From Streptomyces sp. BHT-5-2 (GTDB lineage Bacteria > Actinomycetota > Actinomycetes > Streptomycetales > Streptomycetaceae), in contig NZ_CP081497.1 of NCBI RefSeq assembly GCF_019774615.1, positions 186,001 to 250,000 on the forward strand: a stretch of 64,000 nucleotides of DNA. The letters run 5' to 3'. Below the pieces are notes generated by a model, which was not told the origin of the DNA, ran no database searches, and was given only the letters and a program-made list of their open reading frames with translations. The stretch's first letter is position 1, and the number at the start of each line of letters is the position of its first letter. Below are positions 52,109-61,096 of this stretch, in pieces. Position numbers and translations under genes: made by a program.

Positions 52109-53890
52109 GCCGACAGCCCGAAGTCGTCGCGGTCGGCCTTCGCATTGGCCCGTTCGGTGATGGCCTTCGTCGCACGGGTGGAAGCCGGGCCGACCACCTT
52201 TGCGGAGCGCTCCTTGTACCAGGGCCGGAGGTCGAGCATGGCAACCCGGATGCCGGTGGCCAGAAGCAGTGCCTTGCCCTTGGGCAAGGCCCGGATCGCA
52301 TCGGGTGGCAGGATCCGCTCGGTGCGCATGCTCACCGAGGTGGACTTACCGCCGTCGTTGGTCGACACCGAGGTGGTCTGGACGTCGTGGTCACCGATCT
52401 GCCTGCTGAGACGGTCGGCGAAGTCGGCGTCGTCGATGCCACTACCGACGATCTTGATGGTGGCGGCGGACCAGAGGGCGTCCATTCCCGCATCGCCCCA
52501 GCACCGCTGGCCCTGCCGGTAGGACTGCAGAATCGTCATGGGGATGACGCCGCGGCTGCCCAAGTGGCTATACAGGTCGGGGAGATCGGAAATCTTGCAG
52601 ACGTTCGCGGCCTCGTCGAGGACGCACAGGGCAGGCGGGTCGAGTCGTCCGCCGGAGCGCTCGGCGACGACCACGGCCGCGCGCATCACGGCGTCGGCAG
52701 CTGCGGCGATGATCGCGCTCGCGCTGCCTCCGCCGTCCTTGCTGAGGAGGTACAAGGTGTCGCGGGACGTGGCGAAGGCGAAGGGCTTGAACTCGGGGAG
52801 GTCCTTGTTGGGCGTGACCCAGGCCGCGACGTCGGGGTCGAGCAGGCAGCTCGCGTACTGCCTCGCTGTTTCGAAAATGCCGTCGCGGGTCTCGGTCGCG
52901 CCGGAGACGGTGCCCTGGAGCTGGGCGGCGACCGCGTGGTGGCCAGCATCGGTGAGCAGGTCGACCGGGGTCCGGTCGGCGGGGGAGGCGAGCCAGGCAA
53001 GGACATCGGTGATCGGACGTCGGTGACTGGCGGCAGCGAGGAACAGTGCCCCGAGGGTGTTGCTCGCGGCGGTGGACCAGAAGTCGGATCCGTTCGAGTC
53101 GTCCACGCTGGCGGCGACGAAGTGTCCGGCCAAACGTTTCGCCCCGGCCAGGTCGCGGGCGTCGGCCAGGATGTCCCACCACATCTCGCGCGGGTGGTGG
53201 GCGATCTGCTGGGGGTCGAGCGTCCAGATCTTGCCGACCTCGGCGCGAGCGTCCACCGTAGCGGTGAAGGCGTCGTTCGCGGCCTTGTTACTGGTGAGCA
53301 GGACAGGGCCGGGCGCCGCGAGAATCGCGGGGATCGCGAGTCCGGAGGTCTTGCCGCTTCGCGGAGCCATGATCGCGACGATCACGTCCTCCCAGGACGC
53401 GCGGACGTTGGCCCGCCCCGGGGAGAGGGAGCCGAGCAGGATGCCGCGGTCAGCAGGGGCGACCTCTTTTACACTCCCGGCCGCTCAGAGACGGCCGCAG
53501 GCTCCTGGCCTTGGCGGTGATCTCCTTGTCCAGCAGCGGGGCGAGGTCGGCCTTCCGGGCGAGGCCGTTCTTCGGGCCGCCGCGCATCCGCAGCCACAGC
53601 ACCAGGCCGAGGATGGCAAGGGAGACGGACAGCAGACCGGGGATGATCCGCGCACCGACCAGCAGCGCGATGGGGCTCAGGTGCGGCCACAGCACTTCGG
53701 GGTGCAGCAGTGCGTCGGTGGCCCTGAACGAAGACCAAGGCCCGCTGACAAAGAGGGAGTTGGTGATATTGCCGCTCAGCCAGGCCAGCGAACCGAAGGC
53801 GAGCGCGATGCCGAGTATGCCGAAGAGGAGGTAGAGGAGCGCGTCCGACCCGGTGGTGGTCGAGGGCGCGCTGGTACGCGGTGCGGGCAT
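52105..53890 (-). pseudogene. VirD4/TraG-type coupling protein, one-base frameshift
   Basis: Part one (53450-53890) has two membrane segments (LLYLLFGILGIALAFGSLAW; IIPGLLSVSLAILGLVLWLR) and runs to SLRPSLSGRECK. Part two resumes in the next frame with EVAPADRGILLGSLSPGRAN and goes on to 52105. It includes Walker A IMAPRSGKTSGLAIPAI, Walker B CVLDEAANVCKI, and LQSYRQGQRCWG. Known: VirD4-type ATPases connect the relaxosome to a secretion channel. The break is at an A4 run (T4 at 53467-53470 on the plus strand). Removing one A joins the halves perfectly to a typical 590-residue protein. It is a broken gene, a sequencing error in the run, or a +1 slip at AAAA. Confidence 0.9.
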
Positions 53891-54091
53891 GGTGGGTCCT
53901 GGTAGTGAGCGCAGGCGAGTGATGGAGGCGGGGCGCGTGGCGCTCTTCTGTTGGTCATCGAGGCAGTTCCTGTTCGGGGAGGAGTTGGCGGCGGGCTATT
54001 GGGAGCGGGGGCTCGGGGCCGTTGTGGTGGGCTTCCAGCTAGGGGCCGCGCGGCAGACTGGAGGTGAGAGCGCGTGAAGAGATCATCTGAG

Positions 54092-55369
54092 TCACCGCGT
54101 CCGAGGGCCGGGGGCCTGTGACGGACGTACGGTCACGGCGGCCTCCGCCGCCCCGGCGCCGAAGGCCGAGGAGACCTTGGCCTTTGCCGCTGCAGGCGAG
54201 GTGGTGAGAGCAGCGCTTCGGGAGTCGGGGAGCCTTGCCCGGTGCGTCGGTGCCTTGGCCGCGGGCTGCTGCGAGTGGCCGAGACGGCGCAACTTGGCGT
54301 CTGAGTCCACGAGTTCCGACTGCGCCGAGCCGACGAACTCCGCAGCGAAGCCGAACTGGTCGGCGAGTTGGTACGCCTCGTCGTCGAGGTCGGTGATCTG
54401 TTCGCCTGCTGCCTCCAGTGCTTCCCGGACACGCTCCAGTGCGCCGTGTTCTGGATGAAGGAGGTGGTCGACTGCCCGCCGCAGGTCCTCACCGTTCTCG
54501 GCAGACCTGATCTGGTCGGTGAGTTGGAGGAGTTCCGCTCCGGCGGTGTAGGGCCCGAGGGGGTTCGCCGCGGTGGCCGTCCGGGCGGTGTCGAGGGAGG
54601 GGTCGAGGTCGACACCGTAGCGGGCGGCGCGGAGCATCTCGGCGGCGTGGGTGGCGATGGCGACCTTGTCGGTGATCGGGGTGGTGGTGGGAAGACGATG
54701 GCGTCGGCCGTACCAGTCCTCAATCTGCTGGAAGCCGGCGTGCTTGAGGATCATGGCGGAAAGATCGTCGTTGGCGCCTTGTGCCACGACGCTGCCGCTG
54801 AGCTCGGAGGTGATGGTGATCGGAGGGGCAGGCACGTGGGTCTCCTGGTCGCGGGGCTTCGGGTGTGGAGCGGTGGGCAGGTGGCCCAGTTCGGCGGCGA
54901 GGCGGCGGCATTCGGTTTGGAGGCGGAAGGCGTCGCGGTAGGCGTTGTGGAGGCTGCCGTCCTCACGAACGAGGGTCGCCACGACGTGCACCTGTCGGGG
55001 CTGGTTGCGCAGGGCGATCCACCGGCAGGCGTCCGGATCGCCGTCCGGGGCGATCCCGGTGGCAGCGACCAGGCGGCGGGCGACGGTGGCCCACTGTGAG
55101 TCGGTGAGGTCCGGCTGACGAGGGTCGGTGCGGACCGAGCAGATCCATACGGGCCGTTCCGGTGCGCGGCCCCCAAGACGTTCGACCGGTGCATCGAGGG
55201 CCTGGGCCAGATAGGGCAGCGAGCCAGCGTCGGCGAGCAGTTCGATCGGGGCTCCGTGGCCGTCGCCCGCGATCAGCCGGGGACTGGTGTGGTTTCCGCG
55301 TTCACCCGGTCCGTACAGGTACATGAGCAGGCCGGCAGTGTTGCTGGCACGCTGCAGGTGGGCGATCAC
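54092..55369 (-). CDS. relaxase-like protein lacking the His cluster
   Basis: 425 residues from GTG 55369, chosen because GAGGAGG lies 8 nt upstream. The longer frame begins at a TTG without a site. The N-terminal domain is clearly a paralogue of the relaxase at 35778: GLLMYLYGPGERGNH, ICSVRTDPRQPDLTDSQWAT, VARRLVAATGIAPDGDPDAC. But the metal-binding stretch RHADDHIHI is here RNQPRQVHV, so only one His remains. The C-terminal half is helical. It is likely not a nuclease. It may bind oriT or the coupling protein. Confidence 0.85.
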   Translation of the reverse strand: MIAHLQRASNTAGLLMYLYGPGERGNHTSPRLIAGDGHGAPIELLADAGSLPYLAQALDAPVERLGGRAPERPVWICSVRTDPRQPDLTDSQWATVARRLVAATGIAPDGDPDACRWIALRNQPRQVHVVATLVREDGSLHNAYRDAFRLQTECRRLAAELGHLPTAPHPKPRDQETHVPAPPITITSELSGSVVAQGANDDLSAMILKHAGFQQIEDWYGRRHRLPTTTPITDKVAIATHAAEMLRAARYGVDLDPSLDTARTATAANPLGPYTAGAELLQLTDQIRSAENGEDLRRAVDHLLHPEHGALERVREALEAAGEQITDLDDEAYQLADQFGFAAEFVGSAQSELVDSDAKLRRLGHSQQPAAKAPTHRARLPDSRSAALTTSPAAAKAKVSSAFGAGAAEAAVTVRPSQAPGPRTR

Positions 55370-55452
55370 GGCGTATACCTCCTCGGGTACGGGGTATCCA
55401 GGTCGCCTTGGCAAAGGGAGTCGGTGCCCCGCCTCGGCAGGGCACCGAGCAG

Positions 55453-55950
55453 TCAGAAGTGGGGGTTTTCGGTGGGCCGGTCGGCCTCCGTAGCGGCCTG
55501 GAGCAGCTCGGTGAGGTCATCAGGCTCGGAGGAGCGCTGGTCGATCCACCAGCCGGCGCGGGTGATGGTGCGAGCGGCCTCCTCGATCTCCTCCCACTGC
55601 GTCTCGTTGGTTTCGCCTTCGAGGACCAGGGCGGAAAAGGCAGCGGCCAGGACCTGATGGCGACAGCGCACACCCCAGGCGACCGCTCGCTCGGTGCCCT
55701 CCAGAGGAGGCATCCGGTACTGCTCCGACCAGGCTTCGGATTCGGCCTGTTCTTCAGCCCGCTTGGCCTCCAGCCAGGCGGCCTTGTCCTGCTCGTCGCC
55801 CTCCTTGGCGGCCCGCCAGCAGTCGGTGCACTCCTTCCGGGCGAGCCATTCGGCGAAGCCCGCGCGACGATCGGCCGCCCGGTTGGACAGGTCGCGTTCG
55901 GCCTGGTGGCCGCAGGAGTGGGTGATCTGCCAGATGGTCTTCACGGCCAT
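55453..55950 (-). CDS. 165-residue plasmid protein with N-terminal Cys/His motif
   Basis: TIWQITHSCGHQAERDLS, then RKECTDCWRAAKEGDEQDKA form a CxH...CxxC-type zinc-ribbon candidate. A helical Glu/Ala-rich middle and a conserved-looking GVRCRHQVLAAAFSALVLEG follow. Upstream of the ATG is AAGGAGC. Function unknown. Confidence 0.7.
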   Translation of the reverse strand: MAVKTIWQITHSCGHQAERDLSNRAADRRAGFAEWLARKECTDCWRAAKEGDEQDKAAWLEAKRAEEQAESEAWSEQYRMPPLEGTERAVAWGVRCRHQVLAAAFSALVLEGETNETQWEEIEEAARTITRAGWWIDQRSSEPDDLTELLQAATEADRPTENPHF

Positions 55951-55976
55951 GGGAACTGCTCCTTAAGGGAGTTGGG

Positions 55977-56747
55977 TTAGCGATTGCGAGAGAACGCGAT
56001 GCGCGGGTCGACCGGCCTGGTGGCCGGAGCGGAGGAGGCGGGGGCGGGCACCGGCGCCTTGCCCGGGATGCCGTTGCGGGCCGGGCTGGCGGCGAGCGCG
56101 GCGGCGCTGATGGGGGACTTGTGGGTGGTGAAGCCCTGACTGCGCTGGTGGTGCGCGGCCGTTGTCGCTGCAGGAGGACGACGAGCTGCTACGTCGTGCG
56201 CGAGGCGGGGCTGCACCGCGACCTGGAGGTCGGATCGGTGCATCGACACCGTGGCGCTGGCGACCTTCTCCATGGCCTCGCTGCGGTCGGTGGTGATGGG
56301 CAGCGTGTAGATATCCAGGTTCGGGTTGTGCCGCCAGCCGTGTTCCTCCAGGATGAGCCGGCCGCCGAGCGCGGAGGAGCGGTCATCGGTGGCCGCGACG
56401 ATCCCGAGCTGCGGATGCTCGGCGAACGCGACGTCGGGATCTACACGCGGGGGCCGGTCATGGGCGGGAGCCGCATCCGAGGCAAGCGAGGGGTCGAACG
56501 CGGAGTCCACGTCGACCTGATAGCCGGCCCTACGCAGCATCGCGACGGCCCGGGTGGCGCGGTCCTGCCCGTCACGCTGCTGGTCGGCCAGTGCGTACAG
56601 CGTTGGTTGGCCTGGGACGGGGTGAAAGTCGAGCCCCTTCAACATCCACGTGCTGGCGGCGAGTTGTTTGGGGTTCGCGGCGACGATGCCGTAGTCGGGG
56701 TGGCGGCCGACTGCGACGTCCGGACGCGAGTCGTAGTGGGTGGGCAT
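55977..56747 (-). CDS. 256-residue protein with an internal tandem repeat
   Basis: Two copies of an about 75-residue unit. Copy one: DVAVGRHPDYGIVAANPKQL to QVDVD near residue 80. Copy two: DVAFAEHPQLGIVAATDDRS to LQVAVQ near residue 175. Shared marks are DVA...HP..GIVAA, then a helix ending in hydrophobic LDFHP/WRHNP, a YxL strand and a second helix. The rest is an Ala/Pro tail. No family recognised. First gene of the leftward run down to 54092, downstream of the second control element. Confidence 0.7.
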   Translation of the reverse strand: MPTHYDSRPDVAVGRHPDYGIVAANPKQLAASTWMLKGLDFHPVPGQPTLYALADQQRDGQDRATRAVAMLRRAGYQVDVDSAFDPSLASDAAPAHDRPPRVDPDVAFAEHPQLGIVAATDDRSSALGGRLILEEHGWRHNPNLDIYTLPITTDRSEAMEKVASATVSMHRSDLQVAVQPRLAHDVAARRPPAATTAAHHQRSQGFTTHKSPISAAALAASPARNGIPGKAPVPAPASSAPATRPVDPRIAFSRNR

Positions 56748-56999
56748 GGCAGATCCATCCGGTGCAGGCTCGGGAAGAGGGGCGGTCGAGGGCCGGGATG
56801 GTTCTGCTGGTGCAGGACATGGAGCGCTCCGAGGCGGGAAGCGGTCAGCGACCGGGAACGGACGAGGGACGGGCCGGCGGCAGCGCGGGCCGTACGGACG
56901 AAGCCGCTGGCAGTGGTGCTGGGGCCATGCGCTGTGCCGGGTGCCCCAAGCACCGACGACGCGAGCCGAAGGATGGTGGGGCTAGGGGTAGTGGGTTCC

Positions 57000-57991
57000 A
57001 TGAGGATCCGGCGATCGGCCGGTTTGGTCCGGCCGGGACTCGGTGCTAGGGCCTGTCCGGAGCACCTGCGGGGGCAGTTCGAGGGGGTGGTCTGGCGGTT
57101 CCGCACCGGCAGCCAGTGGCGGGAGATGCCTGCGGAGTTCGGGGCTTGGAGCACGGTCTACGACCGTTTTGCCCAGTGGCGCGACGCCGGCGTCTTCCAG
57201 GCCCTCATGGAGGGGATGATCGGCGAGGCCGAGCCGCGAACAAGTAGATCTGTCTCTGGTCAGCGTCGATTCCACGATCGTGCGCGCCCACCACGATGCG
57301 GCGGGTATGCGGGTGAGCGAGGAGGTGCTGGCCGCACTGGAGGAGGCCGAGCGGGCAAAGGGGGCGCCCGGAAGGGACAAAACGAGCAGGCCGCGGCGGG
57401 CGAGGACGGAAACGATGCCGAGTGGGCCGGGCGACGGCGCCTGCGGTGCCGGAGGCGGCACGGCTGAAGGCCGCCGCCCTCCGCCGCTCCCACGGTGGGC
57501 TGACCAGCAAGGTCCACCTCGCCTCCGACCGGCACTGCCGCCCACTGGCCTTCGAGGTAACCGAGGGCCAGGCCGCCGACAGCCCACGCTTCATCCCCGT
57601 CCTGGCCAAGGTCAAGGTCCGCATCCCGGTGGGGCGTCCACGCACGCGACCAAACGCCGTCGCCGCGGACAAGGCATACTCCTCCCGCGCCAACCGTGCC
57701 TACCTGCGCAGACGGAGGATCAAAGCAGTGATTCCGGAGAAAGCAGACCAGGCCGCCAACCGCAAGAAGCGTGGCAGCAGGGGCGGGCGCCCGGTCTCCC
57801 ACGACGCCGAGTTCTACCGGGAGCGCAATACGGTGGAGAGGCTGATCAACAAGATGAAAGCGTGGCGGGGCGTGGCTGCCCGCTACGACAAGACGCCCGG
57901 CAGCTACCTGGCGGGGCTTCAGTTGCGGGGGTCGATCATATGGATCCAAGTCTCCGCCCGACCCCATGACCACAACACGGGCGGCCTCTAA
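57000..57991 (+). pseudogene. IS5-family transposase, multiply frameshifted
   Basis: Three frames are needed: EHLRGQFEGVVWRFRTGSQW then REMPAEFGAWSTVYDRFAQW; next DLSLVSVDSTIVRAHHDAAG with VSEEVLAALEEAERAKG; last HGGLTSKVHLASDRHCRPLA with GRPRTRPNAVAADKAYSSRA, SHDAEFYRERNTVERLINKM and KAWRGVAARYDKTPGSYLAG. DDE residues are in VDST, ADKAYSS and RNTVERLINK. More than one shift means it is dead. The N-terminus in the apparent ORF overlaps the control element, so the real IS end is probably near 57045. Its 3' end is broken by the element at 57991. Confidence 0.85.
57002..57038 (-). promoter_or_regulatory. repeated control element, copy 2
   Basis: GAGGATCCGG, then CGATCGGCCGGTTTGGTCC and GGCCGGGA, nearly the same as 50557-50592. 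The core GGCCGG-TTTGGT-CCGGCC is an inverted repeat. It lies 255 nt upstream of the leftward gene at 56747. The intervening 56748-57001 carries no gene I can support. Confidence 0.6.
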
Positions 57992-58017
57992 CGAGCTCGT
58001 GCACGGTAGGCAGTGAG
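57989..58017. repeat. left inverted repeat of IS5/IS427-type element
   Basis: A 29-bp stretch TAACGAGCTCGTGCACGGTA plus GGCAGTGAG, complementary to 59013-59041. The first two bases, TA, probably are the target duplication. Confidence 0.9.
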
Positions 58018-59039
58018 ACGTCGAGTACTTCCGGTCGGGCTCGGTGTTCACATCCGCCGTGCCGGGATCAGGTCCGCGGTCTGCTGATGGGACAGCAGAC
58101 CGGCGATGGCCTGGACTGTGTCGCTAGTGTGCTCGCGGCGGCCGAGGTGACGGGCCAGCGACCGCCAGTTTTTCAGGTGGGCAATGCCGTGCTCGACCCG
58201 GATGCGGCGCGAGGAGTGCGCCTTACGCTGCCGCTCGTACATCTCCTCGTACCAGTCCGGAGCGTTCTTCTTGAACTTGCGGTGCGGTGGTGTCACCACG
58301 CGCCCGCCGGTCTGCGCGCCCAGGCCCTGGTAGCCGGCGTCGGCGAGGATCTCCACCGCAGGACCGTCGACCAGGAGCTTGACCAGCCCTAACTGGCGGG
58401 CGTGCGTGATGTCCGCGCAGCTACCGGGCTTGGTTGGGCTGCAGAACAGCACTCGACCGTCCCCGTCCGTGACCACCATGGCCTTCACGGCGTTCTGCTT
58501 GCTCTTGCCGGAGATGAACCTGTCTCGGTCCTTGCGTCCGGCGGCCGGCCGCCGGACCCGGATCTCGGTGCCGTCCATGATGCCCGTCGTTCCACTGGCG
58601 CCGAGATGGTCGACGACCTGGGCCAGGGACTTGAGCCTCACACCGGGGCTGACGGTGCACCCTCGCTCGGCAAGCAAGGGCCGCACCTCGCCGACGGCTC
58701 GGGTGATGGTGGAGCGGTCAACGCCGAACCAGCAGGCCAGCACGTCGTGTGTGGTCCCGTGGCGGAGATGAACAAGGGTGGCCAGGAGCCGGTCGACGAA
58801 CACCAGCCGGTGCTTAGCACCGGCCCCCACGGCCCGCTTCCGCTGCCGGGACACAAGCCTGGTCTGGTGACGCTCGTGCCACAAGGGGCCGACCTCGGCG
58901 ACGAGTTCGGCAATCACATCGGCGCCCAGGCCCGTGATCCTCCGGTCGCTGATGATCGCTGCACGAGTCGCGTTCCCCACCACACCGTGATCAACGATCG
59001 AGAGTTGGATGCCTCACTGCCTACCGTGCACGAGCTCGT
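57991..59039 (-). mobile_element. IS5-family element (IS427-like), 1049 bp, intact
   Basis: Perfect 27-bp inverted ends beginning ACGAGCTCGTGC, flanked by TA on both sides, as in IS427-type target duplication. It contains one intact transposase gene. It sits at the end of the older IS5 remnant, forming the current stop codon of that gene, so it arrived later. Confidence 0.88.
58048..58983 (-). CDS. IS5-family (IS427-like) transposase
   Basis: 311 residues. The N-terminal HTH part is HDVLACWFGVDRSTITRAVG. The DDE nuclease reads GIMDGTEIRVRRPAAGRK (first Asp), then VEILADAGYQGLGAQTG (second Asp) and RRIRVEHGIAHLKNWRSLAR (Glu). Lengths and motifs are complete, and the frame is uninterrupted. 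GTG start, two adjacent GTGs possible. It acts on the inverted repeats at 57991 and 59039. Confidence 0.93.
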   Translation of the reverse strand: MVGNATRAAIISDRRITGLGADVIAELVAEVGPLWHERHQTRLVSRQRKRAVGAGAKHRLVFVDRLLATLVHLRHGTTHDVLACWFGVDRSTITRAVGEVRPLLAERGCTVSPGVRLKSLAQVVDHLGASGTTGIMDGTEIRVRRPAAGRKDRDRFISGKSKQNAVKAMVVTDGDGRVLFCSPTKPGSCADITHARQLGLVKLLVDGPAVEILADAGYQGLGAQTGGRVVTPPHRKFKKNAPDWYEEMYERQRKAHSSRRIRVEHGIAHLKNWRSLARHLGRREHTSDTVQAIAGLLSHQQTADLIPARRM

Positions 59040-59041
59040 TA
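59013..59041. repeat. right inverted repeat of IS5/IS427-type element
   Basis: Exact complement of 57989-58017, followed by GGGTGG of the interrupted sequence. Confidence 0.9.
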
Positions 59042-59454
59042 GGGTGGGGTTGTCTTTGCGGAGCTTCGCGGACACCAACGTCGACAACCCGCACCGCCGG
59101 GTTCGGTTGAGCTTCCTCGGTTAGGGCCCCGCGTCAGTGGGACTGGAATCGCCGTCTGTACTGATCGAGTCCTGTCTTGGCTTCAGACTGGCGGCGGGTT
59201 CCTCGGCTCGGGGCGGTACCCGTTCTCTCCCATGCCGGCCTGCGGCAAGAGCCGAATTTCGGCTGGCGGCGATGGAACTGGCCCGGATCACGGCTTTCGG
59301 GCGTCGGCGAGCATGCTCTGGTGGTTGGCCAGAGCGGTGGCGCGCAGCATTTCGCGGAACTCTTCGGGCACGGTGCCCCGTGTCTTGATTGCGTGGCAGT
59401 ACGGGGGCGTATCGAGACCGTCAGGGGTGCGGTCGGCTCCGCCGAGCGCTCACG
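59042..59454. other. IS tail and unassigned sequence
   Basis: No gene supported. The first part is probably the displaced 3' end of the IS5 remnant. I see no matching second end for it. Confidence 0.45.
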
Positions 59455-60702
59455 CCGGGTGCGTGCCGTGCCCAACGGGTTCTCCAAGTACCTGATGGTA
59501 TGGGTGGTCCTCGCGATCGTGACGGCGGCCACCCTGCTCGTCCTGGGCTGGGTGACCGCCACCGGGTGGTCCTGGCCGGCGCCCTGCCAGATCGTCCTCC
59601 CCGTCGGGCTCGGGCTCGTCGTGCTGAGCCTGGACCAGACGTGGATGAGCCTCCACCCCTTCTACCGTGCCCGGCTGGCCTCCGCGTTCGCCGTCCGCCG
59701 CAGGACCTGCCAGGACGGTGAACAGATCGCGGTTCCCTACCGGTTCGACGAGCCCACACCGCTTCCCTGGTACGACCGGCGGCACGGCGGCTTCCCCCAG
59801 GTCGTCTCCGCCGCGGCAGCCAACCTCTCCGGCGACGACCGGACGCCGGCGGGGGGCACGCGGTGTCGTTCACGCTGTCGTACGACTATGTCGGCGGTCC
59901 GGACGTCGGGTACGCCCGTACGGATGTCCTGTGCCGCCGCACCAGGCCGGTCATCCGCAAGGACCTCACCGTCGAATCCGCCGTCGCCGTCTCCGGCGCG
60001 GCCTTCGCCTCGGCCGTGGGACGCCAGTCGCGCGCGTTCCGGACGCTGTTCGCGCTCTCCAACGCCCGGCTCGGCACCCGGCTCCCCAACCCCGGTGTGC
60101 TGGGCGCTCTTTGGGGCGAGCACACCGACTGGGGCCTGCCTCCGATGCCGGGGATCCGTCGCCTGCCCTACCTGCTGCGGGAGGTCTCCGGCCGTTATCC
60201 GATGGACGACCGGATGCTGCTGGTCACCGACGGCGGGCACTACGAGAACCTCGGCCTGGTCGAACTGCTCCGGCACGGCGTCACCACCGCCGTGTGCCTC
60301 GACGCCGGCGGAGGTTCCGGGGTCTTCACCGCCGCTCTGGGCGAGGCCATCGCCCTGGCCCAGGAGGAGCTCGGCGTCGAGGTCACGCTCGCGCGCGGGG
60401 ACTGGGAGAAGCTCGTTCCCGGCAGCGCGGCACCGGGACACCGCGATCGCCATCACCCCGAAGCTGAGGCACATCGAACCTACCTCTGGGCGCCGGAAGT
60501 GCTTCTGGTCGCCGCCGCGCGCCTGTCCGTCGTACCGCTCCCGCGGCCGGGCGAACTCCGAGTTCCTGAAGGCGAATTCTCCGACGGTTGGGTCGGTTCC
60601 GGTATGTCCGGGCCGGCTCCTGCCAGACGGGTTGCACCGCAGAGTGGAGCCGGCGCGCCGTGTTCTGTCTCAACCCGCCGGGCGGGCTTGCCGTATTCCT
60701 GA
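59455..60702 (+). pseudogene. patatin-like membrane protein fragment, frameshifted
   Basis: From about 59455: two membrane segments (YLMVWVVLAIVTAATLLVLG; ALCQIVLPVGLGLVVLSL-like), then FPQVVSAAAANLSGDD. At a G6 run (59851-59856) the frame changes and continues HAVSFTLSYDYVGGPD, LTVESAVAVSGAAFASAVGR, SGRYPMDDRMLLVTDGGHYE with NLGLVELLRHGV. DGGHYENLG is the catalytic-Asp motif of patatin-type hydrolases, and the Ser motif GAAFASA is altered or lies elsewhere. One extra G restores the frame. The 3' end from about 60470 no longer matches. Part of a decayed gene. Confidence 0.6.
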
Positions 60703-61096
60703 TCCCGCTGGGGGTAGCGCTCGCGGCGCCACTGTGCTGAGCGGGGCCGGTCGGGGCAACCGACGGCGGTACTGGCACGGGCCGCACCGACCTTGGCCGT
60801 GATCGAGAGTGCGGCCGACGGCAACTACCAGTCACCGTGGGCGGTTTCCGCTTCGGCCCCGGACGGTGGTCGTCGTGGGACGGCTGATCTACGCGCTGTG
60901 CCCGGGTCGTAAGCGCGGGCGCCACCGGCGTGGTTGGTCTGCTCGCCGCGGTCCTCGTCGCGGCCGCGAGCGCGCATGACGGCGCCATCGGCACCGTGCT
61001 CCTGGGCCACAACCTGCCCCTGCGTCACGGTCACAGTTGGGTAACGCGCACTTCGTACCGCGGTATGTGATATTGCACATGTCACACACTGCTCCC
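60703..61096. other. intergenic, no supported gene
   Basis: Nothing but the promoter region of 61097 is expected here. ATGTG-ATATTG-CACAT (61065-61080) just before the start is a small inverted repeat that could be an operator. Confidence 0.5.

Noticed and set aside
55370..55414. TTG start for the second relaxase-like gene
   Set aside because: No ribosome site. GTG 55369 has GAGGAGG at the right distance and aligns with the start of the paralogue at 35778.
28415..57000. Integrative element with att sites
   Set aside because: No integrase, excisionase or tRNA gene found, and no long flanking direct repeats noticed.
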